Positions 43,367 to 52,901 of a stretch of DNA of 64,000 nucleotides are shown one piece after another. Position 1 is the first letter of the stretch, and every line of letters begins with the position of its first letter. The DNA is taken from the NCBI GenBank assembly GCA_004376055.2, contig CP049016.1, forward strand, positions 1,488,001 to 1,552,000, written 5' to 3'. This DNA is from Nitrospirales bacterium LBB_01 (GTDB taxonomy: Bacteria > Nitrospirota > Thermodesulfovibrionia > Thermodesulfovibrionales > Magnetobacteriaceae). The position numbers and the translations under genes were made by a program. The notes below the pieces were generated by a model that saw only the letters and a list, made by a program, of their open reading frames with translations, was not told where the DNA came from and did no database searches.

Positions 43367-45823
43367 CTAATTAACACTGCCTAAATCTATGGACGCATAC
43401 TCTAAATCCTCTGCCTCTATAAAAGTTGGCGCATTGTCCCGTAACACTATCCGCAGCCGGTTGATGTTTTTAAAGCTGCCCCTTAAAATTTCCTCAGAAA
43501 GCTGGTCGTCAATCTCTTTCTGTATCGCTCTTCTCATAGGTCTTGCTCCGTATGCAGGCTGATAATATTTCTCTATTAACCAGTCCTTTACTGTGTGGTC
43601 AAGTTCTATGAACAGTTCCTGTTCGATAAGCTGCTTGTTTGTATCATTTATAAGTAAATCAATTATAGCATACAGGTCAGTCTTTTCCAGAGGGTGAAAC
43701 ACCACTGTCTCATCTATCCGGTTTAAAAACTCAGGGTTAAAGGTCTTTTTCAACTCATCCAAAACAGTGTCTTTTAGCTTGGCGTAAACACTGGATTTTG
43801 CATTTTTCTGAAATCCAAGGGGAGTAGCTTTTTCAATTAACCTGGCGCCCAAATTTGAAGTCATTATTATGATGGTGTTTTTGAAATCCACCTTTCTGCC
43901 ATAACTGTCGGTAAGAACTCCCTCATCCAAAATCTGGAGCAGCACGTTAAACACGTCGTAGTGGGCTTTTTCAAGCTCGTCAAACAGAACGACTGAGTAG
44001 GGCTTTTTTCTGACTTTTTCGGTTAACTGCCCTCCGTCATCATATCCGATATAGCCAGGAGGAGCGCCGGTTAGACGCGACACATTAAACCGCTCCATAT
44101 ACTCAGACATGTCCAGCTTAATCAGAGCCTTCTCATCGTTAAACAGAAACTCGGCAAGTGCCCGTGCCAACTCAGTTTTTCCAACCCCTGTGGGCCCAAG
44201 AAAGAAAAATGACCCCACCGGTTTCTTTCTGCTTTTTATTCCGGCTCTTGAACGCCGAATCGCTCTACACACAGCACTTATGGCGTCGTCCTGAGAGATG
44301 ATTCTTTTGTGGATTTCCTCCTCCATGTGCAAAAGCCGCTCTGTCTCCTCCTCTTCAAGTCTGGAAAGAGGAATCCCTGTCATCTTGGATACCGTGTAAG
44401 CTATATCATCCTCTGCCAGTACGGAAATCTCTCTGCTGAGGTTTTCCTGCCATTTTCTCTGAGCAAGGTAGTGGAGTTTCTTATGTTTCTCCTCCTCGCC
44501 TCTTACAGCGGCTGCCCTTTCTATATCGTTTAATTTTATGTACAGGGCTTTTTCCTTGTACAGTCTTTCAAGGTCCTTCTCAATGTCTCTAATTTCCACA
44601 GGAGGCGTGAAACGTTTTAGCTTAATCCGTGAACCGGTCTCATCTATTACGTCAATGGCTTTATCGGGAAGGTTTCTGTCTGTAATGTAGAGGTCAGAAA
44701 GTTTTGCGGCAGCCGCAATAGCAGCTCCGGTTATTTTTACGCCGTGATGGGACTCGTACCGGCTCTTTAAACCGCTCAGTATTCTTATTGTGTCCTCTAC
44801 TGTGGGCGGCTGTATGTAAATTGGTTGAAAACGCCTTTCAAGTGCGCCGTCTTTCTCAATGTACTTTCTAAACTCATTAGATGTGGTCGCTCCTATACAC
44901 TGTATCTCTCCTCTTGAAAGGGCTGGTTTTAGCATACTTGAGGCATCCACTGAGCCCTCAGCAGCCCCAGCTCCTATCAGCGTATGGAACTCATCAATAA
45001 ACAGGATTATATTGTCAGATTGCCTTATTTCTTTCATTATCACTTTGAGTCTTTCTTCAAACTGCCCCCTGTATTTGGTGCCGGCTATCAGAGAACCCAA
45101 ATCAAGTGAGATTATCCGCTTTCCTATCAGATTTTCCGGTATGTCACCGGTGTTGATTTTCTGAGCCAGACCCTCCACAACTGCGGTTTTTCCAACCCCT
45201 GGTTCGCCAACTATAGCGGGATTGTTTTTTATCCTTCTGCCTAAAACCTGAAGAACCCTCTCTATCTCATCCTCACGCCCTATTACTGGGTCAAGAAGAC
45301 CATCGGCTGCCATCTGGGTCAGGTCCCTGCCAAACTCATTCAGAGCCGGTGTGTTGCTTTTCCTTATCTTTGCAAATGTCTGGCCCCTCATGGAAAGGTT
45401 TATGGTCAACTGTCTTGCTCCAAGGAGGTTAGCTCCGAGGCTTCTTAATATTTTACCGCCTATGCCGTCATCCTCCCTAATTAATCCCAAAAGAAGATGC
45501 TCGCTCCCTATGTAGTTATGCCCTAAAAGGCGCGCTTCTTCAACAGCCAGCTCAAGTACCTTTTTTGCGCGCGGCGTAAAGGGTATCTCACCAAAAGTCA
45601 GTAGATTACTCCCGGCTGGGAGGTTCCTTTCCACCTCCATGCGTAAGTCCTCGGTAGCTACTCCCATCTTTCGTAGTATCGTTACCGGAAGACCGTCTTT
45701 GTCCCTAAGTACCGCCAAAAGCAGATGTTCTGTACCAAGGTAATCGTTCTGCCTGCTCTCGGCCTCCTCCTTAGCGTATATAATTACTTTTCTGCCTCTT
45801 TCCGTAAATTTCTCAAACATCAT
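43367..45823 (-). CDS. clpC: ATP-dependent Clp protease ATPase subunit ClpC
   Basis: About 818 residues. Two N-terminal repeats (FTERGRKVIIYAKEEA, YLGTEHLLLAVLRD; GSEHLLLGLIRE), AAA-1 with GEPGVGKTAVVEG, a middle coiled-coil domain, AAA-2 with GPTGVGKTELARA, and the C-terminal D2 domain. It unfolds substrates for ClpP. The size and middle domain fit ClpC rather than ClpA or ClpB. ATG at 45823 has AGAGG 5 bases upstream, so it is preferred to GTG at 45829. clpP is not in the window. Confidence 0.9.
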   Translation of the reverse strand: MMFEKFTERGRKVIIYAKEEAESRQNDYLGTEHLLLAVLRDKDGLPVTILRKMGVATEDLRMEVERNLPAGSNLLTFGEIPFTPRAKKVLELAVEEARLLGHNYIGSEHLLLGLIREDDGIGGKILRSLGANLLGARQLTINLSMRGQTFAKIRKSNTPALNEFGRDLTQMAADGLLDPVIGREDEIERVLQVLGRRIKNNPAIVGEPGVGKTAVVEGLAQKINTGDIPENLIGKRIISLDLGSLIAGTKYRGQFEERLKVIMKEIRQSDNIILFIDEFHTLIGAGAAEGSVDASSMLKPALSRGEIQCIGATTSNEFRKYIEKDGALERRFQPIYIQPPTVEDTIRILSGLKSRYESHHGVKITGAAIAAAAKLSDLYITDRNLPDKAIDVIDETGSRIKLKRFTPPVEIRDIEKDLERLYKEKALYIKLNDIERAAAVRGEEEKHKKLHYLAQRKWQENLSREISVLAEDDIAYTVSKMTGIPLSRLEEEETERLLHMEEEIHKRIISQDDAISAVCRAIRRSRAGIKSRKKPVGSFFFLGPTGVGKTELARALAEFLFNDEKALIKLDMSEYMERFNVSRLTGAPPGYIGYDDGGQLTEKVRKKPYSVVLFDELEKAHYDVFNVLLQILDEGVLTDSYGRKVDFKNTIIIMTSNLGARLIEKATPLGFQKNAKSSVYAKLKDTVLDELKKTFNPEFLNRIDETVVFHPLEKTDLYAIIDLLINDTNKQLIEQELFIELDHTVKDWLIEKYYQPAYGARPMRRAIQKEIDDQLSEEILRGSFKNINRLRIVLRDNAPTFIEAEDLEYASIDLGSVN

Positions 45824-45893
45824 TCGCACCTCTGTCTATACGTAACTTTCGCCTGGTTAAAATGCTTAGTAACTTTAGTTGTCCCACATATAT

Positions 45894-45923
45894 AAAATAA
45901 ATTTTCCGTAGCTTAGTTGTCAA
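45894..45923 (-). promoter_or_regulatory. clpC promoter
   Basis: Minus strand TTGACA (45918-45923), 18-base spacer, TATTTT (45894-45899). It lies between minE and clpC, so clpC has its own promoter with a leader of about 65 bases. Confidence 0.45.
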
Positions 45924-45952
45924 TATCAAAATGTTCGCTTCAGTAAATGTGT

Positions 45953-46198
45953 TTAATTATTTTTTGCAAACGGAATACTTATTGACAACTCTATGTACTT
46001 ATTTTCATTCATGACCTCAAGCTCTATCTTGCTTGTATCCAACTGTTGATACTTAGCAAAAAGCGATTCCACATCTCCTCTGATACTTTCTATAAAATTA
46101 ACAGGCAGGCCCTTTCTTTCATAAGAGAGCACCATTTTTAATCTCTCTTTCGCTTTATCAGAAGATGTAGCTTTCTTAAAATAACTGAATATTGACAT
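45953..46198 (-). CDS. minE: Cell division topological specificity factor MinE
   Basis: 81 residues. The membrane-targeting/MinD-contact N-terminus (IFSYFKK) and the helix RLKMVLSYERKG (anti-MinCD region) are followed by the topological specificity domain ending in IELSISIPF. It stimulates MinD ATPase and keeps the division inhibitor at the poles. It is 3 bases after minD. Confidence 0.93.
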   Translation of the reverse strand: MSIFSYFKKATSSDKAKERLKMVLSYERKGLPVNFIESIRGDVESLFAKYQQLDTSKIELEVMNENKYIELSISIPFAKNN

Positions 46199-46201
46199 GC
46201 C

Positions 46202-46984
46202 TTAGCCCCTCCATAACCAACTAAAAAGTCCTTTATGATTACTTAACTCATCAAACGGGACATCCACTCCCTCCATCCGATGAGCTACATTCATAAGCGC
46301 TGCTGCCACTATAGAGTTTTTTGAAAGCACAATAGGCTCCCCTTTATTGGTGTAGTCAACCATTTTTTCGTCATCAGGGATAATTCCAATTTTTTTGATA
46401 TGCAGAATATCCTCTATATCCTCAACTGAGAGCATTTCTCCTTTTTTAACCTGATGAATCTTTATTCGGTTTACAAGCAGTTTTATATTGCTTTTTTCCA
46501 TAGACTCAAGGAGTCCTATAATCCTGTCAGCGTCTCTTACTGAGGACACCTCCGGGTTTACCACCACTATGGCCTCCTCAGCCGGTGTTGCAGCAGTTCT
46601 AAAGCCGCCCTCAATTCCTGCCGGTGAATCAATGAATATGTAGTCAAAGTTATCTCTGACACTTTCTATGATTTCTACGAGTTGTTCGGGTGTAACGGCT
46701 TCTTTGTTTTTTGTTTGCGATGCCGGAAGGAGACAAAGCGGGTATCCTCTTTTGTCTTTAACAAATGCCTTTTCGGCTTTAACGGTGCCGTTTACAATAT
46801 CAACAATATCGTAAACAATCCTTTTTTCCAGTCCCAGAATCATATCAAGGTTTCTGAGGCCAATATCGGCATCCAACGTTAACACTCTCTTTCCAAGCAT
46901 TGCCAGCGCTGTTCCCAGGTTAGCAGTTATTGTGGTTTTCCCCACACCGCCTTTCCCGGATGTTACTACTATTATTCTTGACAT
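46202..46984 (-). CDS. minD: Septum site-determining ATPase MinD
   Basis: 260 residues. Deviant Walker A GKGGVGKTT (10-18), LDADIGLRNLD, FIDSPAGIEGG, and a C-terminal amphipathic anchor (HKGLFSWLWRG). It binds the membrane in its ATP form and recruits MinC. The gene lies 10 bases after minC. Confidence 0.95.
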   Translation of the reverse strand: MSRIIVVTSGKGGVGKTTITANLGTALAMLGKRVLTLDADIGLRNLDMILGLEKRIVYDIVDIVNGTVKAEKAFVKDKRGYPLCLLPASQTKNKEAVTPEQLVEIIESVRDNFDYIFIDSPAGIEGGFRTAATPAEEAIVVVNPEVSSVRDADRIIGLLESMEKSNIKLLVNRIKIHQVKKGEMLSVEDIEDILHIKKIGIIPDDEKMVDYTNKGEPIVLSKNSIVAAALMNVAHRMEGVDVPFDELSNHKGLFSWLWRG

Positions 46985-46994
46985 TATAATACTC

Positions 46995-47603
46995 CTATAC
47001 TTTTTCTATGTTTATAGCATTATCAGTTATGTATGCTTTTTCAGGGATATTGGGCAGCTCATCAATGTTGTCAGGGGATTTAGCGATATGATTAGCAATT
47101 CTTAACTGCTGTGGTTTTAAGTTAAGAGCCACTACCATTGATGTCTCATCGCCTGAGGCTCCGGCGTGAGCCACTCCCTTTAATGTACCCATCACGATTA
47201 TATTTCCTGTGGCAACGATGTATGCGTTAGCGTTAACCGTGCCAAAAATCAGGACGTCGCCGTCATATTCAATTTTTTGCCCGCCGCGTACGGTTTGATT
47301 TAAAGTTAGCAGCGATTTTCTGTTACTTGTCTGGACATTTGCTTTGTTGGAGCTTTCTTTTGGATGAAAATCACTTTTAATTTCTAACAATACAGCGTCA
47401 TGCTGTTCAAATATCTTATAAATTTTGTTTAAATGATTGGTTTCCAGGACAAGCCCATTGGTATTAATTACAATTTTAGAGTGATTAAAAAACGGAGTGC
47501 TAAATTTTGTTTCAATCTCGTCAATGTTTCTATCTGCTGAGAGCGCAGCGTCTAAATTTAACAATAGTGCCGGAACCGTTATTCCCTTAATATCTATTCC
47601 CAT
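46995..47603 (-). CDS. minC: Septum site-determining protein MinC
   Basis: 202 residues. The C-terminal beta-helix domain is clear (VRGGQKIEYDGDVLIFGTVNANAYIVATGNIIVMGTLKG, from about residue 105, here cut in shorter motifs: VRGGQKI, GDVLIFG, GNIIVMG, GVAHAGA). The N-terminal domain (1-95) is divergent, as usual. MinC blocks FtsZ ring assembly away from midcell. First gene of minCDE. Confidence 0.9.
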   Translation of the reverse strand: MGIDIKGITVPALLLNLDAALSADRNIDEIETKFSTPFFNHSKIVINTNGLVLETNHLNKIYKIFEQHDAVLLEIKSDFHPKESSNKANVQTSNRKSLLTLNQTVRGGQKIEYDGDVLIFGTVNANAYIVATGNIIVMGTLKGVAHAGASGDETSMVVALNLKPQQLRIANHIAKSPDNIDELPNIPEKAYITDNAINIEKV

Positions 47604-47708
47604 CAGTTTATTAATCCCCCTGCTGTTTGCACTTAGTGTCCCCCTCCAACCAAAGTTGATTGTATCATTGATGCTATAAAAAAAACAAGGACGTGGTATT
47701 ATAGCAGC

Positions 47709-48272
47709 GTGGGAAAGGTTAAAATAATAGCTGGAGCGCTTAAAGGCAAGACTCTTAAAGCCACAGTAACTAAGTCACTCAGACCGACCTCTGCAAAGGT
47801 GCGTGAATCGCTTTTTAATATTATAAGAGAGATTACACATGGGTGCAGATTTCTTGACCTTTATGCCGGCACAGGAGCAGTCGGTCTTGAGGCTCTAAGC
47901 AGAGGCGCCAAGCGGGTTGTCTTTGTTGATAGGAGCGCAAAGGCAATTGAAGCAATTGTCAGTATTCCAGCTTTTAAAATAAGCGGCTCATGTGCGGCGT
48001 TTGTGGGTGTTGCCAAAAGTGTCCTAAAAAAACTGGAAAACATAAACGAAACCTTTAACTGTATCTACATAGACCCTCCATATTACTCAGATGAGATTGA
48101 AAACATTATGCCTGTCATTGCCTCAACCAAGGTGTTGACTGCGGGTTGTCATGTAATACTTGAACATCCGGCAAAAAAACAACTGCCTCATGCAATAGGA
48201 AACCTTATCACAAAAAAACAATATAAATACGGTGATATTTCGTTAACCGTGTATGAATTTTTACAGGACTAA
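47709..48272 (+). CDS. rsmD: 16S rRNA (guanine966-N2)-methyltransferase RsmD
   Basis: 187 residues: KGKTLKA and RPTSAKVRESLFNII, SAM motif FLDLYAGTGAVGLEALSRGA, catalytic YIDPPYY. It modifies G966 of 16S rRNA. The start is GTG at 47709 with no ribosome site; TATTAT with an upstream TGG (extended -10) ends 6 bases before it, so the transcript may be leaderless. It is divergent from minC and followed by coaD, a very common pairing. Confidence 0.93.
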   Translation: MGKVKIIAGALKGKTLKATVTKSLRPTSAKVRESLFNIIREITHGCRFLDLYAGTGAVGLEALSRGAKRVVFVDRSAKAIEAIVSIPAFKISGSCAAFVGVAKSVLKKLENINETFNCIYIDPPYYSDEIENIMPVIASTKVLTAGCHVILEHPAKKQLPHAIGNLITKKQYKYGDISLTVYEFLQD

Positions 48273-48302
48273 AACACCGGCATTTGTGTATAATCTCAGA
48301 GT

Positions 48303-48797
48303 ATGGAAAGACTGGCAATTTATCCTGGTACGTTTGACCCCTTTACAAACGGACACCTTGATATCGTAATAAGAAGCACGAGACTTTTTGACCGGCTGAT
48401 TATAGCAATAGCAACGAACCCAAAAAAGACTCCGCTTTTTTCGGTAGAGGAAAGAAAATCTTTAATTCTCAGTTCCACCAGCCACATAGATAACATTATC
48501 GTGGATAGTTTTGAAGGGCTTATAGTTGAGTATGCCCAAGCTAAACAAAGCTCCGTAATCATAAGAGGTCTCAGAGCGGTTTCTGATTTTGAGTATGAAC
48601 TCCAAATGGCACTAATCAACAGGAGGTTAAATCAAAATGTTGATACAATTTTTAAGATGCCATCTGAGGAGTATTCTTTCATCACATCTACAGCTGTAAA
48701 GGAGATTGCTTCTTTGGGTGGATGTGTGGACGCCCTTGTGCCGCCTCCGGTAAAGGCTGCACTACTTAAGAAGTTTGGTGCAGTTAGTAAGATTTAA
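48303..48797 (+). CDS. coaD: Phosphopantetheine adenylyltransferase CoaD
   Basis: 164 residues: YPGTFDPFTNGHLDIV (nucleotidyltransferase HxGH-type site, T-x-G-H), IIRGLRAVSDFEYELQMA, and EYSFITSTAVKEIA. It performs the fourth step of coenzyme A synthesis. TATAAT ends 8 bases before the ATG and no Shine-Dalgarno is present, so it may have its own leaderless transcript besides reading from rsmD 30 bases upstream. Confidence 0.94.
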   Translation: MERLAIYPGTFDPFTNGHLDIVIRSTRLFDRLIIAIATNPKKTPLFSVEERKSLILSSTSHIDNIIVDSFEGLIVEYAQAKQSSVIIRGLRAVSDFEYELQMALINRRLNQNVDTIFKMPSEEYSFITSTAVKEIASLGGCVDALVPPPVKAALLKKFGAVSKI

Positions 48798-48839
48798 TGA
48801 TTCAATCTTATAAAGTATCACTTTGATTTAACAGCTATA

Positions 48840-49712
48840 ATGGTCTATTATTTATATATAATACTTGCGATGATAATATGGAGCTCACTTGGCGTATTTA
48901 TAAAAAGTGCTGAATTACCTGTTGCAACGATAATGTTTTATCCGTCTGCTATATCGGTCTTTCTTCAGCTTCCAATGTTTCTGAATAAAAAGATGCGTCA
49001 GAATTTTCCATCCATTAAAAAGATTCCATTACTGGGTTTAATAAGTTTGATAGTGCTAACGAACACATATTCGTTTTTTCTTTCTTACTCGTGGACAACC
49101 ATATCTAACGCTGTCTTTACGCACTACATAGCGCCGGTATTAGTTGCTGTGCTTTCACCGATTTTTCTTAAAGATAAACTTCATGTGTCTATCTTTATAT
49201 CACTGACTGTTGCCACTATTGGATTATGGCTGATTTTTAGAGATGTTTCGATTGTTACAATTGTTACAAGCGGAGGGTTTGACAGGAATTTTTTTGGTAT
49301 AATCTCAGGTCTTATTTCAGGCGTCATGTATGCGGTGTTGGTTATAATGTTAAAGCTCTACATGGGCGGGTATAACCGGTACATAATGGTATTTTTGCAA
49401 AACACGTTTGTTTCACTGTATCTCCTGCCATTTGTCACACTGCCGTCACGGCGATATATTTGGATGTTTATAGTTATTGGCGTTTTTCATTCAACTATAG
49501 CCAACTACCTCTACTACAAGGGATTGGAAAAGGTACAGGCTTGCAGGGCTGCCATTTTAGGCTATATTGAACCTGTAGGGGCAATACTATTTGGCATAAT
49601 ATTTCTTTCCGAGCACGTTAATTTACTTTCACTTATTGGAGGGGTCTTGATTATTCTATCTGGCTACATCGTTATGAGGCAAAAAAATGAGGAATGTACG
49701 CAGCCGTTATGA
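48840..49712 (+). CDS. EamA/DMT-superfamily transporter
   Basis: 290 residues with about ten hydrophobic helices in two EamA repeats (IILAMIIWSSLGVFIKSA near the start; FGIISGLISGVMYAVLV in the middle; AAILGYIEPVGAILFG near the end, the conserved A-x2-Y-x2-P-V segment). The substrate is unknown; family members export amino acids or metabolites. No Shine-Dalgarno is seen. It ends 2 bases from the convergent neighbour. Confidence 0.85.
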   Translation: MVYYLYIILAMIIWSSLGVFIKSAELPVATIMFYPSAISVFLQLPMFLNKKMRQNFPSIKKIPLLGLISLIVLTNTYSFFLSYSWTTISNAVFTHYIAPVLVAVLSPIFLKDKLHVSIFISLTVATIGLWLIFRDVSIVTIVTSGGFDRNFFGIISGLISGVMYAVLVIMLKLYMGGYNRYIMVFLQNTFVSLYLLPFVTLPSRRYIWMFIVIGVFHSTIANYLYYKGLEKVQACRAAILGYIEPVGAILFGIIFLSEHVNLLSLIGGVLIILSGYIVMRQKNEECTQPL

Positions 49713-49714
49713 CG

Positions 49715-50209
49715 CTATACGGAGATATTTACAAGCGAACCTTTTCCTTTGTCACCCGCAGCGTTTGCTAAACCAACAGAGGCGCTCTGATACGAATTTA
49801 AGGCTACGCTGCCTCTGTTAAACATAAGAGGCGGTGTTGACTGTGTTGTTGAGGAGAGGTCTGCACTTTTGCTGCCTGTAAGAGTATTGTCCGAATTGCT
49901 CAGGGACGTATTTAAAAGACTTTTATTGTTATCATGATTAGTGTTAACTGTCTTATCTTCTTTGCTCTTTTGCGCTTCTGCCTGTTTCTGTTGAGCCTCA
50001 AGCATGGATTTGCTGAGTTGATCTAACTCATTAAGATTTGGGGGAGTATAGATAGAAGCAGGTGCGATGTTTGCGTTTACCGTTGAGGCAATTGCCTGTC
50101 CAATAGGCAAAGAGGACGAAGCATTCTGTCCGCCTGTGTTTCTCTTTCCGCCGCCTAAGGCGCTGACAGTGTTTTTAAAGTTGTCAATATTATATAAGCT
50201 TATATCCAT
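49715..50209 (-). CDS. Low-complexity protein of unknown function
   Basis: 164 residues rich in Ser, Asn, Gln, Ala and Lys, with a helical middle (LDQLSKSMLEAQQKQAEAQKS) and no hydrophobic segment or cysteine. A purine-rich site (AAAGGGGGG) precedes the ATG. I do not recognise it. Composition resembles small flagellar or secretion accessory proteins, but nothing adjacent supports that. It is convergent with the EamA gene. Confidence 0.5.
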   Translation of the reverse strand: MDISLYNIDNFKNTVSALGGGKRNTGGQNASSSLPIGQAIASTVNANIAPASIYTPPNLNELDQLSKSMLEAQQKQAEAQKSKEDKTVNTNHDNNKSLLNTSLSNSDNTLTGSKSADLSSTTQSTPPLMFNRGSVALNSYQSASVGLANAAGDKGKGSLVNISV

Positions 50210-50345
50210 AATATCAGACCCCCCCTTTGGCCACCACTTCTCAGTTTTAGTATAGCACGTTGTAGCTCAAAAGTCAAGCAGAAAATCAGGGGAAACGCAT
50301 TAGAGAAAAAAGCAGCAAAAGACTTCTCTGTTGCAAGGCAGAATT

Positions 50346-50480
50346 TTTAGAGAAAAGGACTGGATTCCCGCTCGGAGGCGGGAATGACAAGGAAGGATAT
50401 GTCTTTTTTTTGTCATTCCTGCGCAGGCAGGAATCCAGTTTTTTAGCGAAGCTACACTGCATTGGCAATATATTATAATG
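50346..50480. repeat. MITE-like inverted-repeat element, copy B
   Basis: Shares with copy A both hairpins (ATTCCCGC...GCGGGAAT; ATTCCTGC...GCAGGAAT) and the right end (GCGAAGCTACACTGCATTGG). Its left end cannot be recognised. It abuts copy C in the gene-free stretch 50210-50738. Confidence 0.7.
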
Positions 50481-50660
50481 GTTATTAAGTTAACTCCGAC
50501 TGAGAGTTTTCTGTCAGCAGATGATATATTTTAAAGGACTGGATTCCCGCTCGTAGGCGGGAATGACAAAGGGGAGCAATTCTTTTTTTTGTCATTCCTG
50601 CGAAAGCAGGAATCCAGTTCTTTGTTTGCGGAGCTAACTGCATATGCAATTATATTATTA
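50480..50660. repeat. MITE-like inverted-repeat element, copy C
   Basis: Nearly the same as copy A over its whole length, including the left end TTATTAAGTTAACTCCG and the right end GCGGAGCTAACTGCATATGC. The open frame that begins inside it (MSFLRKQESS) is only the repeat read as protein. Confidence 0.75.
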
Positions 50661-50702
50661 TTTCCTGTGAAATGCGTTTGCCCTGAGCAGAAAATTTATT
50701 TG

Positions 50703-50731
50703 TGGACATTTTTTATAAATTATAGTAGAAT
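50703..50731 (+). promoter_or_regulatory. Promoter of the phospholipase C gene
   Basis: TGGACA (50703-50708), exactly 17 bases, TAGAAT (50726-50731). The ATG at 50739 is 7 bases downstream, so the transcript is predicted to be leaderless. Confidence 0.6.
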
Positions 50732-50738
50732 CTGTTGG

Positions 50739-51497
50739 ATGCTCAGGATTTATTACCTGGTTTTGTTTCTGTTACTGCCATCTGTCTGCTATGCCTGGGG
50801 GCCTTTGACCCATACGTATCTGGCAAATGAGGTGATGTTTTTTTCTTTTTTACTGCCCCCTGTTGTTAGTTCCATTATTAACCGGTTTAAGGAGGATTTT
50901 CTCTACGGTAACATAATGGCTGATATAGTGTTGGGGAAGAAGTATCTTCCGCAGGAAAAGAGTTCACATTCGTGGGATTTTGGTTTCAGACTTATTGATG
51001 CAGCAAAAACCTCTCAACAGAAGGCATTTGCTTACGGCTACCTTTCGCACCTTGCTGCTGACACTGTTGCTCACGATATTTTGACTAGAGAGAGCAAAAA
51101 TATTGAACATACTCTCTATGAACTCAAAGCCGACAGTTTTATTAATAGAAAATACTGGCTGCAGGCAGTTGCTATAAAAAAGAGTGTGCAGAAACGCAAT
51201 GACTTGTTTTTAGAGAATTCTATTTGCAAACTTTTTTTATCTTTTAAAATTAATAAGAGAATTTATAAGAGTCTGCTCTTTATGTCTTTGCTTACCACAG
51301 GCGCCGTTATGAACATTGTCGAAGGACATATGCCTTATTCATATACCCCTCCAAGACACATTATTGAGGACCTTACTGAGGAATCCCTAAGCCGTATAAT
51401 CGATATTTTAAGACACGGCAAAGCCTCTAAGATTTCTCACATAAAACCCAGCGGTGAAATAGTCCACGGACGACTGTACAAGAGTCTTTTTTTGTAA
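50739..51497 (+). CDS. Exported zinc-dependent phospholipase C family protein
   Basis: 252 residues from ATG at 50739; longer frames run into the repeat. The signal peptide (YYLVLFLLLPSVCYA) would be cut before Trp20, leaving W at the mature N-terminus (WGPLTHTYLANEV), where zinc-dependent phospholipases use the N-terminal Trp to bind zinc. Other ligands are likely in HSWDF, GYLSHLAADTVAHD and the following helix. Substrate and exact activity are not known; this family is common in Nitrospirota and Desulfobacterota. Confidence 0.75.
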   Translation: MLRIYYLVLFLLLPSVCYAWGPLTHTYLANEVMFFSFLLPPVVSSIINRFKEDFLYGNIMADIVLGKKYLPQEKSSHSWDFGFRLIDAAKTSQQKAFAYGYLSHLAADTVAHDILTRESKNIEHTLYELKADSFINRKYWLQAVAIKKSVQKRNDLFLENSICKLFLSFKINKRIYKSLLFMSLLTTGAVMNIVEGHMPYSYTPPRHIIEDLTEESLSRIIDILRHGKASKISHIKPSGEIVHGRLYKSLFL

Positions 51498-51531
51498 GGG
51501 TGACTGCTGTAAGAGAATTAGAGTTGTAAAT

Positions 51532-52788
51532 ATGCCTGATATGCTTGGTAGAGTAGGGCTGATTTCAGTTGCAGCCGCCAAAGAGTTAATCAACTCTGTT
51601 CATTACGCGGTTACCGGTGTTGACACTGTCAGATTAGAAAATTCAGTTGGGCGAGTGCTTGCCTCTGACATTAAATCCAACGAAGACCTTCCGGCTTTTT
51701 CCCGTTCAACTATGGATGGGTATGCTTTAAGAAGCTCAGATACTTTTGGAGCTACCGAGTCGGTGCCTGCGTATCTTAATGTAAAACATGAAGTATTTAT
51801 GGGTAAGATGCCTGATTTTAAAGTAAACACAGGTGAGTCGGCTAAAATTCCCACCGGTGGAATGCTCCCCGATGGGGCCGACTCTGTCTTAATGCTTGAG
51901 CATACTCAAAAACTGAATGATGACATGATAGAAGTGGTAAGAGCGGTTGCACCAAAGGATAACACAGTATCAAGGGGAGAGGACGTCAAAACAGGGGAAC
52001 TTATCTTTAAGAAAGGACATCAATTAAGACCACAGGATGCAGGAGTTTTGGCTGCACTGGGGATTTCTAAAGTTACGGTATTCAAACTGCCAAAGGTAGC
52101 GATTATATCAACAGGGGATGAGATTGTGCCGCCTGAGGGCAATATTAACCCGGGTCAGGTACGAGACATAAATGCTTATACGCTTGCGGCGCTTGTAAAA
52201 GTTAACGGCGGGGAGTCGTTAATTATGGGAATTTACAGGGACGATTTTGATACGATGTCTGAGGCGTTAAGTAAGTCGCTAAACAGCTCTGATATGGTTT
52301 TGCTAACGGGAGGAAGCTCGGTAGGCACGATGGATTTAACGCCAAAGATAATTAACTCATTAGGGCTGCCCGGCGTCATATTTCACGGAGTGGCTATAAA
52401 GCCAGGAAAACCCACCATTTTTGGCGTAGTAAACGAAAAACCTGTGTTTGGACTACCCGGACATCCATCGGCTGTGATGGTAGCTTTTGATGTATTTGTA
52501 AAGGGTGCATTACGAAAACTTTCCGGTTTAACAGAGGATAGTGTATCTGAGTATGCCGGCAGGATAAGAGCACATATTGCAAAAAACATATCTTCTATGC
52601 CAGGACGAGAAGACCATATCTGGGTTAAAGTGGAAACACGGGATGGTAAGCTGTGGGCAATACCTATCTTAGGCAAATCCGGCCTCATAAATACAATGGT
52701 CAAAGCAGACGGATTTATAGTTATCGGCGCAGATAAGAGGGGAATTTCTGAGGGCGATTTTGTTGACGTCAGATTGTTTCAGAGGTAG
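51532..52788 (+). CDS. moeA: Molybdopterin molybdotransferase MoeA
   Basis: 418 residues. Domain motifs: [22 protein letters not shown]-like [51 protein letters not shown], and [15 protein letters not shown]. It inserts molybdenum (or tungsten) into the adenylylated cofactor. It begins 34 bases after the phospholipase gene; no mob or moa gene is adjacent. Confidence 0.93.
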   Translation: MPDMLGRVGLISVAAAKELINSVHYAVTGVDTVRLENSVGRVLASDIKSNEDLPAFSRSTMDGYALRSSDTFGATESVPAYLNVKHEVFMGKMPDFKVNTGESAKIPTGGMLPDGADSVLMLEHTQKLNDDMIEVVRAVAPKDNTVSRGEDVKTGELIFKKGHQLRPQDAGVLAALGISKVTVFKLPKVAIISTGDEIVPPEGNINPGQVRDINAYTLAALVKVNGGESLIMGIYRDDFDTMSEALSKSLNSSDMVLLTGGSSVGTMDLTPKIINSLGLPGVIFHGVAIKPGKPTIFGVVNEKPVFGLPGHPSAVMVAFDVFVKGALRKLSGLTEDSVSEYAGRIRAHIAKNISSMPGREDHIWVKVETRDGKLWAIPILGKSGLINTMVKADGFIVIGADKRGISEGDFVDVRLFQR

Positions 52789-52901
52789 ATTATAATGTAG
52801 AAGTCTATGCTTGGCTATATTCTTACCTACTCGTTGTCTTACCTTTACACAAGGCTTCATGTTACAATACATCAACAAATATAATACGGAGGGTTTTATA
52901 T

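Noticed and set aside
50589-50738. Open frame extending the phospholipase gene upstream (starts MSFLRKQESS)
   Set aside because: This is the repeat element read as protein; a promoter and a signal peptide support the start at 50739.
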